From G963666895 sp963666895 (GTDB lineage Bacteria; Desulfobacterota; Desulfovibrionia; Desulfovibrionales; Desulfovibrionaceae): a stretch of DNA of 64,000 nt. Location: positions 372,001-436,000 of the forward strand of contig CAXXNS010000010.1 in assembly GCA_963666895.2 (NCBI GenBank), given 5' to 3'. Position numbers and translations under genes: made by a program. Position 1 is the stretch's first letter. Each line of letters starts with the position of its first letter. Shown one piece after another: positions 30,449-38,447 of this stretch. Below the pieces are notes generated by a model that saw nothing but the letters and a program-made list of their open reading frames with translations, made no database searches and was not told where the DNA came from.

Positions 30449-31180
30449 ATGGCTGGTGGATTGCCGCACCCCTTAGTCATCTTCAGGGAGCTGAACATCC
30501 TGCTGGGCGCCGACCCGGCAGCGCACGCGGGCAGCCCCCTCGACCCCATGATGTATCCCGTGCCCACCCACGTCTGGTTTACGTGGATGGTCATGCTGTT
30601 CCTGATCATCATGGGCCTGCTGGTGAGACGAAAACTGACCCTTGTACCCGGGGGACTTCAGAACGTCTGGGAAATCATTATCGGTGGCCTTGAGGACTTC
30701 GTGGTCACCAACGTGGGCGAAAAGGGCCGCACGGTCATGCCCGTGCTGCTGACCATCTTCGTGTTCATCCTGTGCATGAACTACACCGGACTGATCCCGG
30801 GCTGCGACGCGCCCACGGCCAACGTCAACACCAACGCGGCCATGGCCATCTTCGTGTTCCTCTACTACAACTGGATCGGCATCAAGACCTGGGGCGTGAA
30901 GTACATCAAGCACTTCATGGGCCCGGTGGGCTTTTTGGCCCCGCTGATGCTCATCCTGGAACCCATCAGCCACATCGCCAGGCCGCTGTCGCTGACTCTT
31001 CGTCTCTTCGGAAACATCCGCGGCGAAGAAATCGTGCTCATCCTGCTCTTCACCCTGGCTCCCGTGGTGGGCACGCTGCCCATGTACTTCCTGTTCATTC
31101 TGGCCAAGACGATCCAGGCCTTCATCTTCTTCATGCTGACCATGATCTATCTGAAGGGTTCCCTGGAACACGCGCATTAG
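30449..31180 (+). CDS. atpB: ATP synthase subunit a
   Basis: This 243-aa membrane stator subunit forms the proton or sodium half-channels next to the c-ring. The family signature is present: ISHIARPLSLTLRLFGNIRGEE, which carries the essential arginine, and a C-terminal helix with LAKTIQAFIFFMLTMIYLKGS. A CNYTGLIPG segment typical of subunit a is at residues 109-117. RBS AAGGAGGCTTGAGGAC precedes the ATG. It is four bases after atpI. The sequence alone does not decide ion type. The gap to atpE (66 bp) has no terminator. Confidence 0.93.
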   Translation: MAGGLPHPLVIFRELNILLGADPAAHAGSPLDPMMYPVPTHVWFTWMVMLFLIIMGLLVRRKLTLVPGGLQNVWEIIIGGLEDFVVTNVGEKGRTVMPVLLTIFVFILCMNYTGLIPGCDAPTANVNTNAAMAIFVFLYYNWIGIKTWGVKYIKHFMGPVGFLAPLMLILEPISHIARPLSLTLRLFGNIRGEEIVLILLFTLAPVVGTLPMYFLFILAKTIQAFIFFMLTMIYLKGSLEHAH

Positions 31181-31246
31181 GATTGATCGAATAACTTTGG
31201 GGAAATGGTCTTAGACCACAACAAATAGATGTAAGGAGTGAGTCCA

Positions 31247-31564
31247 ATGTCGAAACTGTTCAAGATCCTCGTGACCACCGGCGCCCTGGTTCTTTCCGCT
31301 ACCGCGGCCTTCGCCGCCAGCGATCCCGTGGCCTCCACCACCGCCATGGCCACCGCTTGGGGCATGGCTTTCGCCGCCGGCCTGTGCGGCATCGGCCAGG
31401 GAATGGGCCTCAAGGCTGCCTGCGAAGGCACCGCCCGCAACCCCGAAGCCGGTGGTAAGATCACGGTTACCCTGATCCTGGGCCTGGCCTTCGTCGAGTC
31501 CCTGGCCATTTACGCCCTGGTCGTCAACCTGATCCTGCTCTTCGCCAACCCGCTGGTCGGCTAA
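31247..31564 (+). CDS. atpE: ATP synthase subunit c with N-terminal signal-like extension
   Basis: This 105-aa c-ring subunit has two transmembrane helices joined by the polar loop ARNPEAGG. The first 24 residues (MSKLFKILVTTGALVLSATAAFA) look like a cleavable signal peptide, which is an extension over the usual 70-90 aa. The ion-binding glutamate lies in FVESLAIYALV; a glutamine is present in GIGQGMG. This Gln, Glu-Ser and Tyr match part of the sodium-binding set, but the usual Thr after Ser is Leu. Ion specificity is therefore open. The ATG at 31247 follows AAGGAG at nine bases. A strong terminator follows at 31581. Confidence 0.9.
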   Translation: MSKLFKILVTTGALVLSATAAFAASDPVASTTAMATAWGMAFAAGLCGIGQGMGLKAACEGTARNPEAGGKITVTLILGLAFVESLAIYALVVNLILLFANPLVG

Positions 31565-31580
31565 TCGAAGAAGCGCATTA

Positions 31581-31612
31581 AAGGGGAGGCTTCCGGGCCT
31601 CCCCTTTTTTTC
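31581..31612 (+). terminator. Rho-independent terminator after atpE
   Basis: AAGGGGAGGC and GCCTCCCCTT form a stem around a 6-base loop, followed by a run of T residues. It lies 16 bases after the atpE stop and just before the rex operator. Confidence 0.93.
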
Positions 31613-31621
31613 CGAAGGGAC

Positions 31622-31639
31622 TTGTTAAAAAATTCACAA
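31622..31639. promoter_or_regulatory. Rex operator upstream of rex (autoregulation)
   Basis: TTGTTAAAAAATTCACAA is an 18-bp dyad matching TTGTGAA-N4-TTCACAA with one mismatch in the left arm. It begins just after the atpE terminator and ends 57 bp before the rex ATG, overlapping a likely -35 (TTGTTA) with TAGGCT 17 bp downstream. It is the best match to a Rex site in the window. Confidence 0.82.
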
Positions 31640-31696
31640 TAATGTAGGCTTCCGCCGGTCCTTCAAAAAAACCGCCAACCCCTGAGATTTCCGGCC

Positions 31697-32335
31697 ATGG
31701 TCAAGAGCGATCACATCCCCAAGGCCACCATCGGCCGCCTGGCCGTCTATATCCAGGTTCTGGAAGACCTGAAGCACGACGGCGTGGATGTCATATCCTC
31801 CGAGACCCTGGCCCAGGCCTGCTCGGTGAACTCCTCCCAGATCCGCAAGGACCTCGCCTACTTCGGTGAATTCGGCGTCCGCGGCGTGGGCTACCACGTG
31901 GGCGAGCTCATCACCTCGATCAAGGAATCCTTAGGGATCAACCGCACCTGGAACTGCTGCATCGTGGGCGTGGGCAACCTGGGCCGGGCCTTGCTGCGCC
32001 ACCAGGACTTCCAGCGCAAAGGCTTCTCCATCAAGGTGGCATTCGACTGCGACCCGTACAAGATCGGCGAGGTGGTCGAGGGGTTGGAGATCATCTGCAC
32101 ACGGCGCACCTCGGACCTGCTCAAGGAATACAACATCGAGTTGGGCATCATCACCACCCCGCCCGAGCGTGCCCAGCGGGCCGCCAACTACCTGGTGGAG
32201 GCGGGCATCAAGGGCCTCATCAACTACGCTCCGGCCCGCATCGAGGTGCCCGAGCACATCCCGCTCGAGTACGTGGACTTCTTCCACCACATGTACGCGG
32301 TGGCCTTCCAGATCAACCTGGGCGCCAACCGGTAG
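31697..32335 (+). CDS. rex: Redox-sensing transcriptional repressor Rex
   Basis: This 212-aa protein has an N-terminal winged-helix domain (PKATIGRLAVYIQVLEDL...SETLAQACSVNSSQIRKDLAYFGEFGVRGVGY), which binds DNA, and a C-terminal Rossmann domain (CCIVGVGNLGRALLRH) that senses NADH/NAD. Binding of NADH releases the repressor. Rex regulates energy metabolism in sulfate reducers. The sequence shows an operator directly upstream, which suggests autoregulation, and the gene follows the ATP synthase membrane genes, whose upstream region has a weaker Rex-like site. No clear Shine-Dalgarno; GAGATTT lies upstream. Length and motifs are complete. Confidence 0.95.
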   Translation: MVKSDHIPKATIGRLAVYIQVLEDLKHDGVDVISSETLAQACSVNSSQIRKDLAYFGEFGVRGVGYHVGELITSIKESLGINRTWNCCIVGVGNLGRALLRHQDFQRKGFSIKVAFDCDPYKIGEVVEGLEIICTRRTSDLLKEYNIELGIITTPPERAQRAANYLVEAGIKGLINYAPARIEVPEHIPLEYVDFFHHMYAVAFQINLGANR

Positions 32336-32389
32336 CCGTCTTTCCCTCCGACCTTTTCAAGCCCCGTGTTCCCGGCTACACTGCGGCCC

Positions 32390-33211
32390 ATGTCCGCGCC
32401 CATCGTTCTGCTCACCGACTTCGGCCTGGCCGACCCCTACGCGGCCCAGATGAAGGGCGCCATCCTGTGCCGCGCCCCGGACGCGCCCCTGGTGGACCTG
32501 AGCCACGAGGTGGACCCCCAGAACGTGCTCCAGGCGGGCTTTCTCCTGGCCGTCACCCTGCCCCACTTCCCGCCGGGCTCCCTGTTCGTGGCCGTGGTGG
32601 ACCCGGGCGTGGGCACGGCCCGGCGCATCCTGTGCGCCCGCCTGGGCCAGAACCTGGTCCTGGCTCCGGACAACGGCCTGCTGGCCCTGCCCCTGCTTCT
32701 GCACGGCCCGCCCGAGCACACCGGCCAGATATTCGACTGCACCCCCACCGTGGCCGACCTGGCCGCGTCCGGGCCCGTGGCCGCCACCTTCCACGGCCGC
32801 GACCTGTTCGCGCCTCTGGCCGTGCGCCTGGCCAAGGGCGACACCCCGGAAAGCCTCGGCCCCGAAGTAGGCACGGAGGACCTGTTCCCCGCGGACCTGC
32901 CCTCCCTGGTCCCGGCCGACCTGAGCTCGCACGCCACGGCCACCATCCTGCACACGGACCGCTTCGGCAACGCGGTGCTCTCCCTGCTGCCCGAGCAGGA
33001 GGCCCCGGTGCCGGGCTTCTCCCTGCACCAGGCCGGGCAGGACCCGGTGCCCGTGCGCAGGGTCTCGATCTACGCCGACCTGAAACCGGGCGAAGTCGGC
33101 ATCCTGCCCGGCAGCCAAGGCTTCCTGGAACTGGCCATGAACCTGGACAGCGCGGCCAAACGGTTGGGCCTGGCCCCGGGAGAGATTCTGACCCTGATCC
33201 GGAGCGGCTAG
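32390..33211 (+). CDS. SAM hydroxide adenosyltransferase (DUF62/SAM hydrolase)
   Basis: This 273-aa enzyme splits S-adenosylmethionine with hydroxide into adenosine and methionine. Family motifs: VLLTDFGLADPYAAQMKGAIL (Asp in DFG...DPY), VDLSHEVDPQNVLQAGF, FVAVVDPGVGTARR, LAPDNGLL, and FHGRDLFAPLAVRL. These residues form the SAM-binding and catalytic centre between trimer subunits. The ATG at 32390 has no strong ribosome site. The gene is separated by 54 bp from rex on the same strand and precedes cobS by two bases, so they form a likely operon. The physiological role of DUF62 enzymes is unclear in most organisms. Confidence 0.88.
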   Translation: MSAPIVLLTDFGLADPYAAQMKGAILCRAPDAPLVDLSHEVDPQNVLQAGFLLAVTLPHFPPGSLFVAVVDPGVGTARRILCARLGQNLVLAPDNGLLALPLLLHGPPEHTGQIFDCTPTVADLAASGPVAATFHGRDLFAPLAVRLAKGDTPESLGPEVGTEDLFPADLPSLVPADLSSHATATILHTDRFGNAVLSLLPEQEAPVPGFSLHQAGQDPVPVRRVSIYADLKPGEVGILPGSQGFLELAMNLDSAAKRLGLAPGEILTLIRSG

Positions 33212-33213
33212 GC

Positions 33214-33966
33214 ATGGCCTTTTTTTGGCCCTTGCTCACGGCCCTGGGCTTTTTGACCCGCCTGGCCCCGGCCCGGCCCACAAACCCGGACGATTTGTCC
33301 CGCGCCCTGCCCTGGCTGCCCGCGGCCGGGCTGGTCCTTGGGCTGGTCCTGGTCCTGCCCCTGCACCCCGAGGCCTTGGGCTCCCTGCTGGCCACGCACC
33401 CCCTGGTCCAGGCCTGGCTGGTCCTGGCCGCGTCGGCCTGGCTCACCCGGGGCCTGCACTTCGACGGCCTGGCCGACCTGGCCGACGCCCATGCCGCCCA
33501 CCTGGACCCGGACCGCTTCTGGACCATTATCAAGGATTCGCGGGTCGGAGTGTTCGGGGTGCTGGCCCTGGTCCTGGTCTGCGCAGGGCAACTGGCCCTG
33601 CTCACCTCCCTGCTGGCGGCCGGGCGCATCTGGACCGTGGCCTGGGCCTTCATGGCCGGACGCGCGGGGGCCACGCTCCTGGCCTGCTGGGGCCGCACAC
33701 TGGCCCGGGACTCGGGCCTGGGCTCCACCTTCCTGGCCGGGGCGCTCCCCCTGCCCACCACCCTGTCCGTGCTGGCCAGCCTGGGCCTGGGCCTGGCCAT
33801 GGCCGGACTGGAGGCCACGGCCCTGGCCGCGCTCCTGTCCCTGATCCCCCTGGCCGCGCTCTATCGCACCGGCCGCGTGGTGGGCGGAATCAACGGCGAC
33901 TTCCTGGGCGCGGCCATCCTGCTGACCGAGACCGCCTGCCTGCTGGCCGGGACGCTGCTCCTATAA
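33214..33966 (+). CDS. cobS: Adenosylcobinamide-GDP ribazoletransferase (CobS)
   Basis: This 250-aa membrane enzyme joins alpha-ribazole to adenosylcobinamide-GDP in the last step of cobalamin synthesis. It has at least six hydrophobic helices, the conserved ALGFLTRL near the start, LHFDGLADLADA, IIKDSRVGVFGVLALVLV, and a C-terminal GGINGDFLGAAILLTETACLL. The HFDGLADxxDA segment binds metal and phosphate. It starts with ATG at 33214, two bases after the previous stop, with only a weak ribosome site (GGAGCGGCTAGGC). Other cob genes are not present in the window. A thioesterase gene follows 12 bp downstream. Confidence 0.93.
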   Translation: MAFFWPLLTALGFLTRLAPARPTNPDDLSRALPWLPAAGLVLGLVLVLPLHPEALGSLLATHPLVQAWLVLAASAWLTRGLHFDGLADLADAHAAHLDPDRFWTIIKDSRVGVFGVLALVLVCAGQLALLTSLLAAGRIWTVAWAFMAGRAGATLLACWGRTLARDSGLGSTFLAGALPLPTTLSVLASLGLGLAMAGLEATALAALLSLIPLAALYRTGRVVGGINGDFLGAAILLTETACLLAGTLLL

Positions 33967-33978
33967 ACGGAGAAACAC

Positions 33979-34443
33979 ATGAACGACACCATCCGGGAAC
34001 TGCCCAACCCCTTTGAAGAGGGCACCTGCTTTTTCTGCGGCCCGCAAAACCCCTCCGGGCTCAAGCTCAAATTCTTCCATGACCTGGAGGCGGGCGAAAT
34101 CTTCGCCCACTACACGGCCGAGGCCGCGTATTGCGGGCAAAAGGACCTGCTGCACGGCGGCATGCTCATGGGGCTGCTGGACGAGGCCATGTGGTGGGCC
34201 GGGTTCGCGGCCACCGGCCTGGTGCGCATGGTGACCGTGGAGGCGAAGTTCCGGCTGCTGCGGCCGGTCTACATCGGCGACACCATCCGCATCGCCTGCA
34301 CGATGAAGTCCTTCGAGGATCCCAACATGGCCCTGCGCGGCCGCATCCTCAATCCGGAGGGCAAGGTCTGCACCACGGTCTCGGGCACCTACCGCGTCCT
34401 GGGCAAGGAACAATACCAGAAACTGGTCAGCGGCCGGCGCTGA
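33979..34443 (+). CDS. Hotdog-fold thioesterase, PaaI/4HBT family
   Basis: This 154-aa protein has the N-terminal CFFCGPQNPSGLKLKFF pattern of many PaaI-like thioesterases, with two cysteines that may bind a metal. The central helix segment QKDLLHGGMLMGLLDEAMWWA carries the His-Gly-Gly and Asp-Glu positions of the active site. A beta segment TVEAKFRLLRPVYIGDTIRIAC follows. It would cleave acyl-CoA or aryl-CoA thioesters in the cytoplasm; the substrate is unknown. It lies 12 bp after cobS, with a GGAG site. It is the last gene of this plus-strand run and converges on the M16C protease gene with a 6-bp gap. Confidence 0.87.
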   Translation: MNDTIRELPNPFEEGTCFFCGPQNPSGLKLKFFHDLEAGEIFAHYTAEAAYCGQKDLLHGGMLMGLLDEAMWWAGFAATGLVRMVTVEAKFRLLRPVYIGDTIRIACTMKSFEDPNMALRGRILNPEGKVCTTVSGTYRVLGKEQYQKLVSGRR

Positions 34444-34449
34444 TCCCGC

Positions 34450-37365
34450 CTACAAGACTTTCAGTCGTTCAAATTCCACTTCGGACTCGTCCAAGTGTTC
34501 GGCCAGGCCGAGCACCACGACATGGCCGTGCCTGGCCAGGGCCCGGGCCGCCTCGGCGAACCGGCGGAAGTCCTTTTGCGTGCAGGAGAGCACGGCCTCG
34601 CGGATCTCCTGCCGGTAGTCGTCGTCCTCGCCCGTGATGTGCCTGAGCATGGAAGTGAAACCCTTGGCGTCGGGCAGCAGGTAAGTGTCCATGGCCCCGA
34701 TGGCCCCGACAATGGACTTGTCCAGCTCGTCCGGCGTGATCTTGAGCTTCTCCAGGTACGAGGCGGTCCTGTCGAACGACTCCAGGGTCTTGTCCAAATT
34801 GGGGTCGCGGTAGGAGACCAGGCAAAGCTGGTTGGCCAGCCGGTCGTAGTAGCAGAACGCGCCGTAGGCCCCGCCCTGGACCCGGACGCGGTCCCAGAGA
34901 TAGCCGGTGCGCAGATGCTTGGCCACGGCGTTGGCGGCCAGGCCCGGGTCCACGCCCAGGCGGGCCAGGTTGACACCCTTGCCCACGTAGTTGACCTGGG
35001 CCGGAATGGTCAGGCCCTCGGCCTTGCGGTAGTCCAGCTGGGCCCTTTCCTGGGGCGGGCGGCAGGGCATGGTCACGGAGTGATGGAACCCGGACAGCTC
35101 GGGCAGGATGGAGGCGAACCCGGCCTCCTCGCCCGTAATGTTGATGAGCACGGAGTCCGAGCAGAGCAGGGAGTCGCGAATCTCGATCAGGTCCTGAAGC
35201 ACGCCGTCGAAGTCCTTGTCCACCCGGTCGGCCAACCGACGCAGGAAGAACAGCTGGCTGACCCCCTTGAGCTGCTCGCCCACCAGGTGGGCGCGGTTGG
35301 CCTTGCCCTCGGGGTCCATGGCCTTGAGCCGGGACAGGACCACGGCGTGCCCGGCCGGAACGATGTGCTGCTCGGCCCGGGCCTTGGCCTCGAGCACGAT
35401 GCGCTGGAACCGCTCCTTGTTGTCGAAGACCGTCTCAAAGACAATCTCGGTCAGGATGCCCATGAGCTCGGGCGCGTTCTCCTGGGTGGCCTTGCCGCGC
35501 AAAAAGAGCTTGGAGGCGCAGGTGTCCGAGCCGCGCACGGCCAGGGCCAGGGTCTGGGGCCGGATGCCGCCGGTCTTGCGCGCGATGCGGTTCAGCAGCT
35601 GGCCGTAGTCCTCTTTTTTGGTGCCCATCTCCTTGAGGGCCCGGCCGAAGACCGGAGCGTAGGGCAGGAGCCGGTCGGGCAGGAGCCTGAGGTCGAAGCC
35701 CAGGTCCACGTAGACCAGGCCGTTGGTGGGCAGCTCGTGGTACAGGGTCTTGGACTCGCCCCGTTCGTAAATCTCCAGGGGGATGCGCTGGTTGTGGCCG
35801 GGCATGTCCGAGGCGCGCAGGCGGGGGATGGCGGCCAGGGCCTCGGGATCGTCCGGGGTCTCCTGGAACTGCTTGAGTTCCTTGTACGCGGTCTGGATGG
35901 ACTTGAGCGCGTCCTTGTCCAGGCGCTCACGAATGGCGGCCAGCTCCTCGCGCTCGGCCCGGCGGGTCTTGTCGGCCAGGTCCTGGTCCGGGGTCAGCAG
36001 GACCACGGTGCGGTGGGTGTTGTCCAGGAACAGGCGCTTGAGCAGATCCTCAAAGACCTTTTCCCCCTTGTTCAGGCGGCGGCGCAGCTTGGCCAGGGGC
36101 TTCTCGAAGGGCAGCAGGGCCAGGGGGTCGCCGTCGTACAGCCAGGTGGACAGGGTCGTGAACAGCAGGGACAGGCCGCGGGGATACGAGCCCGTGTTGT
36201 TCTCCCGCAGGTCGAACTCCAGGGTGTTCAGGGCGGCCTCGGTCTCCTCGGGCGTGATCCCCTTGGCCATTTTGGCCAGGGTGTCCAGGACGACCTTGCA
36301 GGCCTTTTTCTCGTCGGCCGGGTCCATGCCCTTGAGGCCCACGGAAAAGTAGAGCTGGCGCAGGTCCGCCTCCAGGCCCACCCCGGCCAGGTCCTCGCCC
36401 AGGCCGGAGTCGGTCAGCGCCTTGCGGAGCCGCGAAGAAGGCAGGCCGATGAGGATGTGCTCCAGGGCGTGCAGGGCCAGGTTGAGGTCCGGGTCCACGG
36501 TCTGGCCCAGGCAGAAGTTCATGGTGAAGAAGCCCTTGTCCTCGCTCTCCCCGCCGGACACGGCGAACGAGCGGGTGACGCGCTTGGGCTTGGCGAACGG
36601 CGGCTGCAGGGACACCGAGGTGTCGGGCTTGCGGCGCGAGAACTCGGAAAAGTACTGGTCCAGCACGGCCAGCCGATAGGCCGGGTCGTCGTCCCCGTAG
36701 AAAAAAGCGTAGGCGTTGGACGGGTGGTAGTGCCGCTGGTGGAAGGCGGTGAACTGGGCGAAGGTCAGATCCGGGATGCGCTCCGGGTCGCCGCCGGAGT
36801 CCAGGCCGTAGGTGGTGTCCGGGAAGAGCGATTGCTGGGACAGCTCCATGAGCAAATTGTCGGGCGAGGAATAGGCGCCCTTCATCTCGCCCAGGACCAC
36901 GCCCTTGCGGGTCAGGTCGGACTTGAGCGAGGTCAGTTCGTAGTGCCAGCCCTCCTGGCGGAGCACGTTCTCGGTCAGCCGGGGGTAGAACACCGCGTCC
37001 AGGTACACGTCCACCAGGTTGCGGAAGTCCTGCTCGTTGGCGCTGGCCACGGGGTAGCAGGTCTTGTCCGGGAAGGTCAGGGCGTTGAGAAAGGTCTGTA
37101 GCGAGCCCTTGAGGAGCTCCACAAACGGCTCCTTGACCGGATAGCGCCGCGAGCCGCAGAGCACGGAATGCTCCAGGATGTGGGGCAGGCCCGTGGAGTC
37201 CGTGGGCGGAGTCCGGAAGCTGATCCCGAAGACCTTGTTCTCGTCCTGGTTGACCAGGGACAGGAGGCGACCGCCCGTGGCCGCGTGCTCGTATACCAGG
37301 GCGGTGGATGTTATCTCGGGAATATCCTGCTTCTTGAGCAGCTTGAAACCATTGTCGAGGCGCAT
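34450..37365 (-). CDS. M16C-family zinc metalloprotease (presequence-protease/insulinase-like)
   Basis: This 971-aa enzyme belongs to the PreP/M16C family. The inverted zinc-binding motif HxxEH is at residues 62-66 (PHILEHSVLCGSRRYPVKEPF), with the distal Glu region NLVDVYLDAVFYPRL. It then has the two-domain layout connected by a long linker of coiled coil (about residues 460-530, DKTRRAEREELAAIRERLDKD). It degrades unfolded peptides. No signal peptide is seen, so it is likely cytoplasmic. The frame is open upstream to 38088, but that part runs over a divergent methyltransferase gene; the ATG at 37365 follows GAGGAAGTC and gives the family N-terminus. The AT-rich intergenic region upstream probably holds its promoter. 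Confidence 0.92.
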   Translation of the reverse strand: MRLDNGFKLLKKQDIPEITSTALVYEHAATGGRLLSLVNQDENKVFGISFRTPPTDSTGLPHILEHSVLCGSRRYPVKEPFVELLKGSLQTFLNALTFPDKTCYPVASANEQDFRNLVDVYLDAVFYPRLTENVLRQEGWHYELTSLKSDLTRKGVVLGEMKGAYSSPDNLLMELSQQSLFPDTTYGLDSGGDPERIPDLTFAQFTAFHQRHYHPSNAYAFFYGDDDPAYRLAVLDQYFSEFSRRKPDTSVSLQPPFAKPKRVTRSFAVSGGESEDKGFFTMNFCLGQTVDPDLNLALHALEHILIGLPSSRLRKALTDSGLGEDLAGVGLEADLRQLYFSVGLKGMDPADEKKACKVVLDTLAKMAKGITPEETEAALNTLEFDLRENNTGSYPRGLSLLFTTLSTWLYDGDPLALLPFEKPLAKLRRRLNKGEKVFEDLLKRLFLDNTHRTVVLLTPDQDLADKTRRAEREELAAIRERLDKDALKSIQTAYKELKQFQETPDDPEALAAIPRLRASDMPGHNQRIPLEIYERGESKTLYHELPTNGLVYVDLGFDLRLLPDRLLPYAPVFGRALKEMGTKKEDYGQLLNRIARKTGGIRPQTLALAVRGSDTCASKLFLRGKATQENAPELMGILTEIVFETVFDNKERFQRIVLEAKARAEQHIVPAGHAVVLSRLKAMDPEGKANRAHLVGEQLKGVSQLFFLRRLADRVDKDFDGVLQDLIEIRDSLLCSDSVLINITGEEAGFASILPELSGFHHSVTMPCRPPQERAQLDYRKAEGLTIPAQVNYVGKGVNLARLGVDPGLAANAVAKHLRTGYLWDRVRVQGGAYGAFCYYDRLANQLCLVSYRDPNLDKTLESFDRTASYLEKLKITPDELDKSIVGAIGAMDTYLLPDAKGFTSMLRHITGEDDDYRQEIREAVLSCTQKDFRRFAEAARALARHGHVVVLGLAEHLDESEVEFERLKVL

Positions 37366-37420
37366 GACTTCCTCGCTTGTCTTTTTTTTCACGAAAAGGA
37401 ACCCTATCGTAAACCGCCAC

Positions 37421-37490
37421 TTGACGCCAGAGGTTTGGTGTCTTACTTCTTGAACAATATATAATTTATTTTTATTCATCAAACACGGGC
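37421..37490. promoter_or_regulatory. AT-rich divergent promoter region
   Basis: The 156 bp between the divergent peptidase and methyltransferase genes include an unusually AT-rich stretch. On the plus strand TATAAT occurs at 37460-37465, though no good -35 is found at 17 bp; TTGACG (37421-37426) is farther away. On the minus strand TATATT with an upstream TTGATG about 15 bp away is visible. Both genes probably start here. Exact elements are uncertain. Confidence 0.5.
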
Positions 37491-37521
37491 GCTTATATAC
37501 GCCGAAACCCCCTGCGCGGCC

Positions 37522-38259
37522 ATGACCTGGGACGCCCAAAAATACGAACAGTGGTTCTCCACCAAGACAGGCGCCTTCGCCCTTGAGCAGGAAAAACGCC
37601 TGCTTGAGGCCATGCTGGCCGGTTGGCCGCGGCGCTGCCGCAAGGTGGTGGAGATCGGCTGCGGCACGGGCGTGTTTCTGCACCTGCTCTGGGAGATGGG
37701 CTTCGACGTCACCGGGGTGGACTCCTCCCCGGTCATGCTCAAGGCGGCCCGGGAACGCTTCGGCAACAAGGCCGCCCTGCACCAAGGCAAGGGCGAGCAC
37801 CTGCCCTTTGAGGACGACGAGTTCGACTACGCCGTGGTCTGGAGCGTACTCGAGTTCGCGGCCGATCCCCTGGCCCTGCTCTCCGAGGCCGCGCGCGTGG
37901 CCGAAGAGGGGCTGCTGGTGGGCTTTCTGAACCGCCACTCCCTGTACTACCGCTCCCACGGCCCGCGCCGAAGCGGCGAGGGCGACCACACCCTGTCCCG
38001 GGCGCACTGGTTCTCCTGGCCTGAGGTCCGCCGCCTGCTCAAGTCGGCCACGGACCGCAAGCCCACCCTGGTGCGCTCGGTGCTGCACGGCCCCACCTGG
38101 ACCTGGAACAACTCCCTGCTCCGGCTGGCCAACACCCCCATCCTGCGCCCTCCCCTGTCCGCCTTTGGCGCGTTCACGGCCGCCCGGGTGGACTTCACGG
38201 ACCGCAAACCCCTGACTCCCCTGCCCGCCCTGAGGACCAAGCCCGAAGGAGCCGGTTGA
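37522..38259 (+). CDS. SAM-dependent methyltransferase (class I)
   Basis: This 245-aa protein has the class I methyltransferase motifs: KVVEIGCGTGVFLHLLWEMGFDVTGVDSS (motif I and the acidic residue after beta-2), EHLPFEDDEFDYAVVWSVLEF (motif IV region) and LSEAARVAEEGLLVGFLNR. The ExGCGTG and following Asp form the SAM-binding site. It belongs to the type-11 family. The substrate is unknown; the C-terminal 80 residues, including RAHWFSWPEVRRLLKSA and GPTWTWNNSLL, are common in the UbiE/type-11 group. No strong ribosome site is visible before the ATG at 37522. It is transcribed divergently from the M16C gene. Confidence 0.87.
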   Translation: MTWDAQKYEQWFSTKTGAFALEQEKRLLEAMLAGWPRRCRKVVEIGCGTGVFLHLLWEMGFDVTGVDSSPVMLKAARERFGNKAALHQGKGEHLPFEDDEFDYAVVWSVLEFAADPLALLSEAARVAEEGLLVGFLNRHSLYYRSHGPRRSGEGDHTLSRAHWFSWPEVRRLLKSATDRKPTLVRSVLHGPTWTWNNSLLRLANTPILRPPLSAFGAFTAARVDFTDRKPLTPLPALRTKPEGAG

Positions 38260-38273
38260 TTTCCAACACGGTC

Positions 38274-38302
38274 TTGACCTGATCTTGTTGTGAGGGTATC
38301 GA
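38274..38302 (+). promoter_or_regulatory. Putative promoter of the HTH regulator gene
   Basis: TTGACC (38274-38279) and TATCGA (38297-38302) are separated by exactly 17 bp. A transcription start near 38309 would coincide with the left end of the dyad at 38309-38333. Confidence 0.5.
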
Positions 38303-38308
38303 TAAGTT

Positions 38309-38333
38309 ACTGTCTAGAGAAACTCTCGACAGT
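38309..38333. promoter_or_regulatory. 25-bp operator-like dyad at the start site of the HTH gene
   Basis: The dyad has perfect outer arms ACTGTC/GACAGT and inner arms AGAG/CTCT around an AAA centre: 10 of 12 pairs match. It lies at the predicted transcription start. It is a good candidate for an autoregulatory site of the downstream HTH protein, though that is inference. Confidence 0.55.
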
Positions 38334-38403
38334 ATGTAAGGTCCCTTGATGACAATTTTTGCCTCAGAGGGCCGGAATGATTACTGTTCGCATGGTAGGA
38401 TTG

Positions 38404-38433
38404 GGAACCCCGGCCTTTGGGGAGGCCGGTTCC
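38404..38433 (+). promoter_or_regulatory. Leader hairpin before the HTH gene
   Basis: CCGGCCT (38410-38416) and AGGCCGG (38423-38429) pair around TTTGGG, and the flanking GGAA/TTCC can extend the stem over a two-base bulge. It ends a few bases before the AAAGGAGGG ribosome site, so it could affect initiation. There is no T tract. Confidence 0.4.
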
Positions 38434-38447
38434 GAAAGGAGGGAACC

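Noticed and set aside
34450..38088. A 1212-codon M16C reading
   Set aside because: The N-terminal 241 codons cover the divergent methyltransferase gene and the AT-rich promoter; they lack homology-like sequence.
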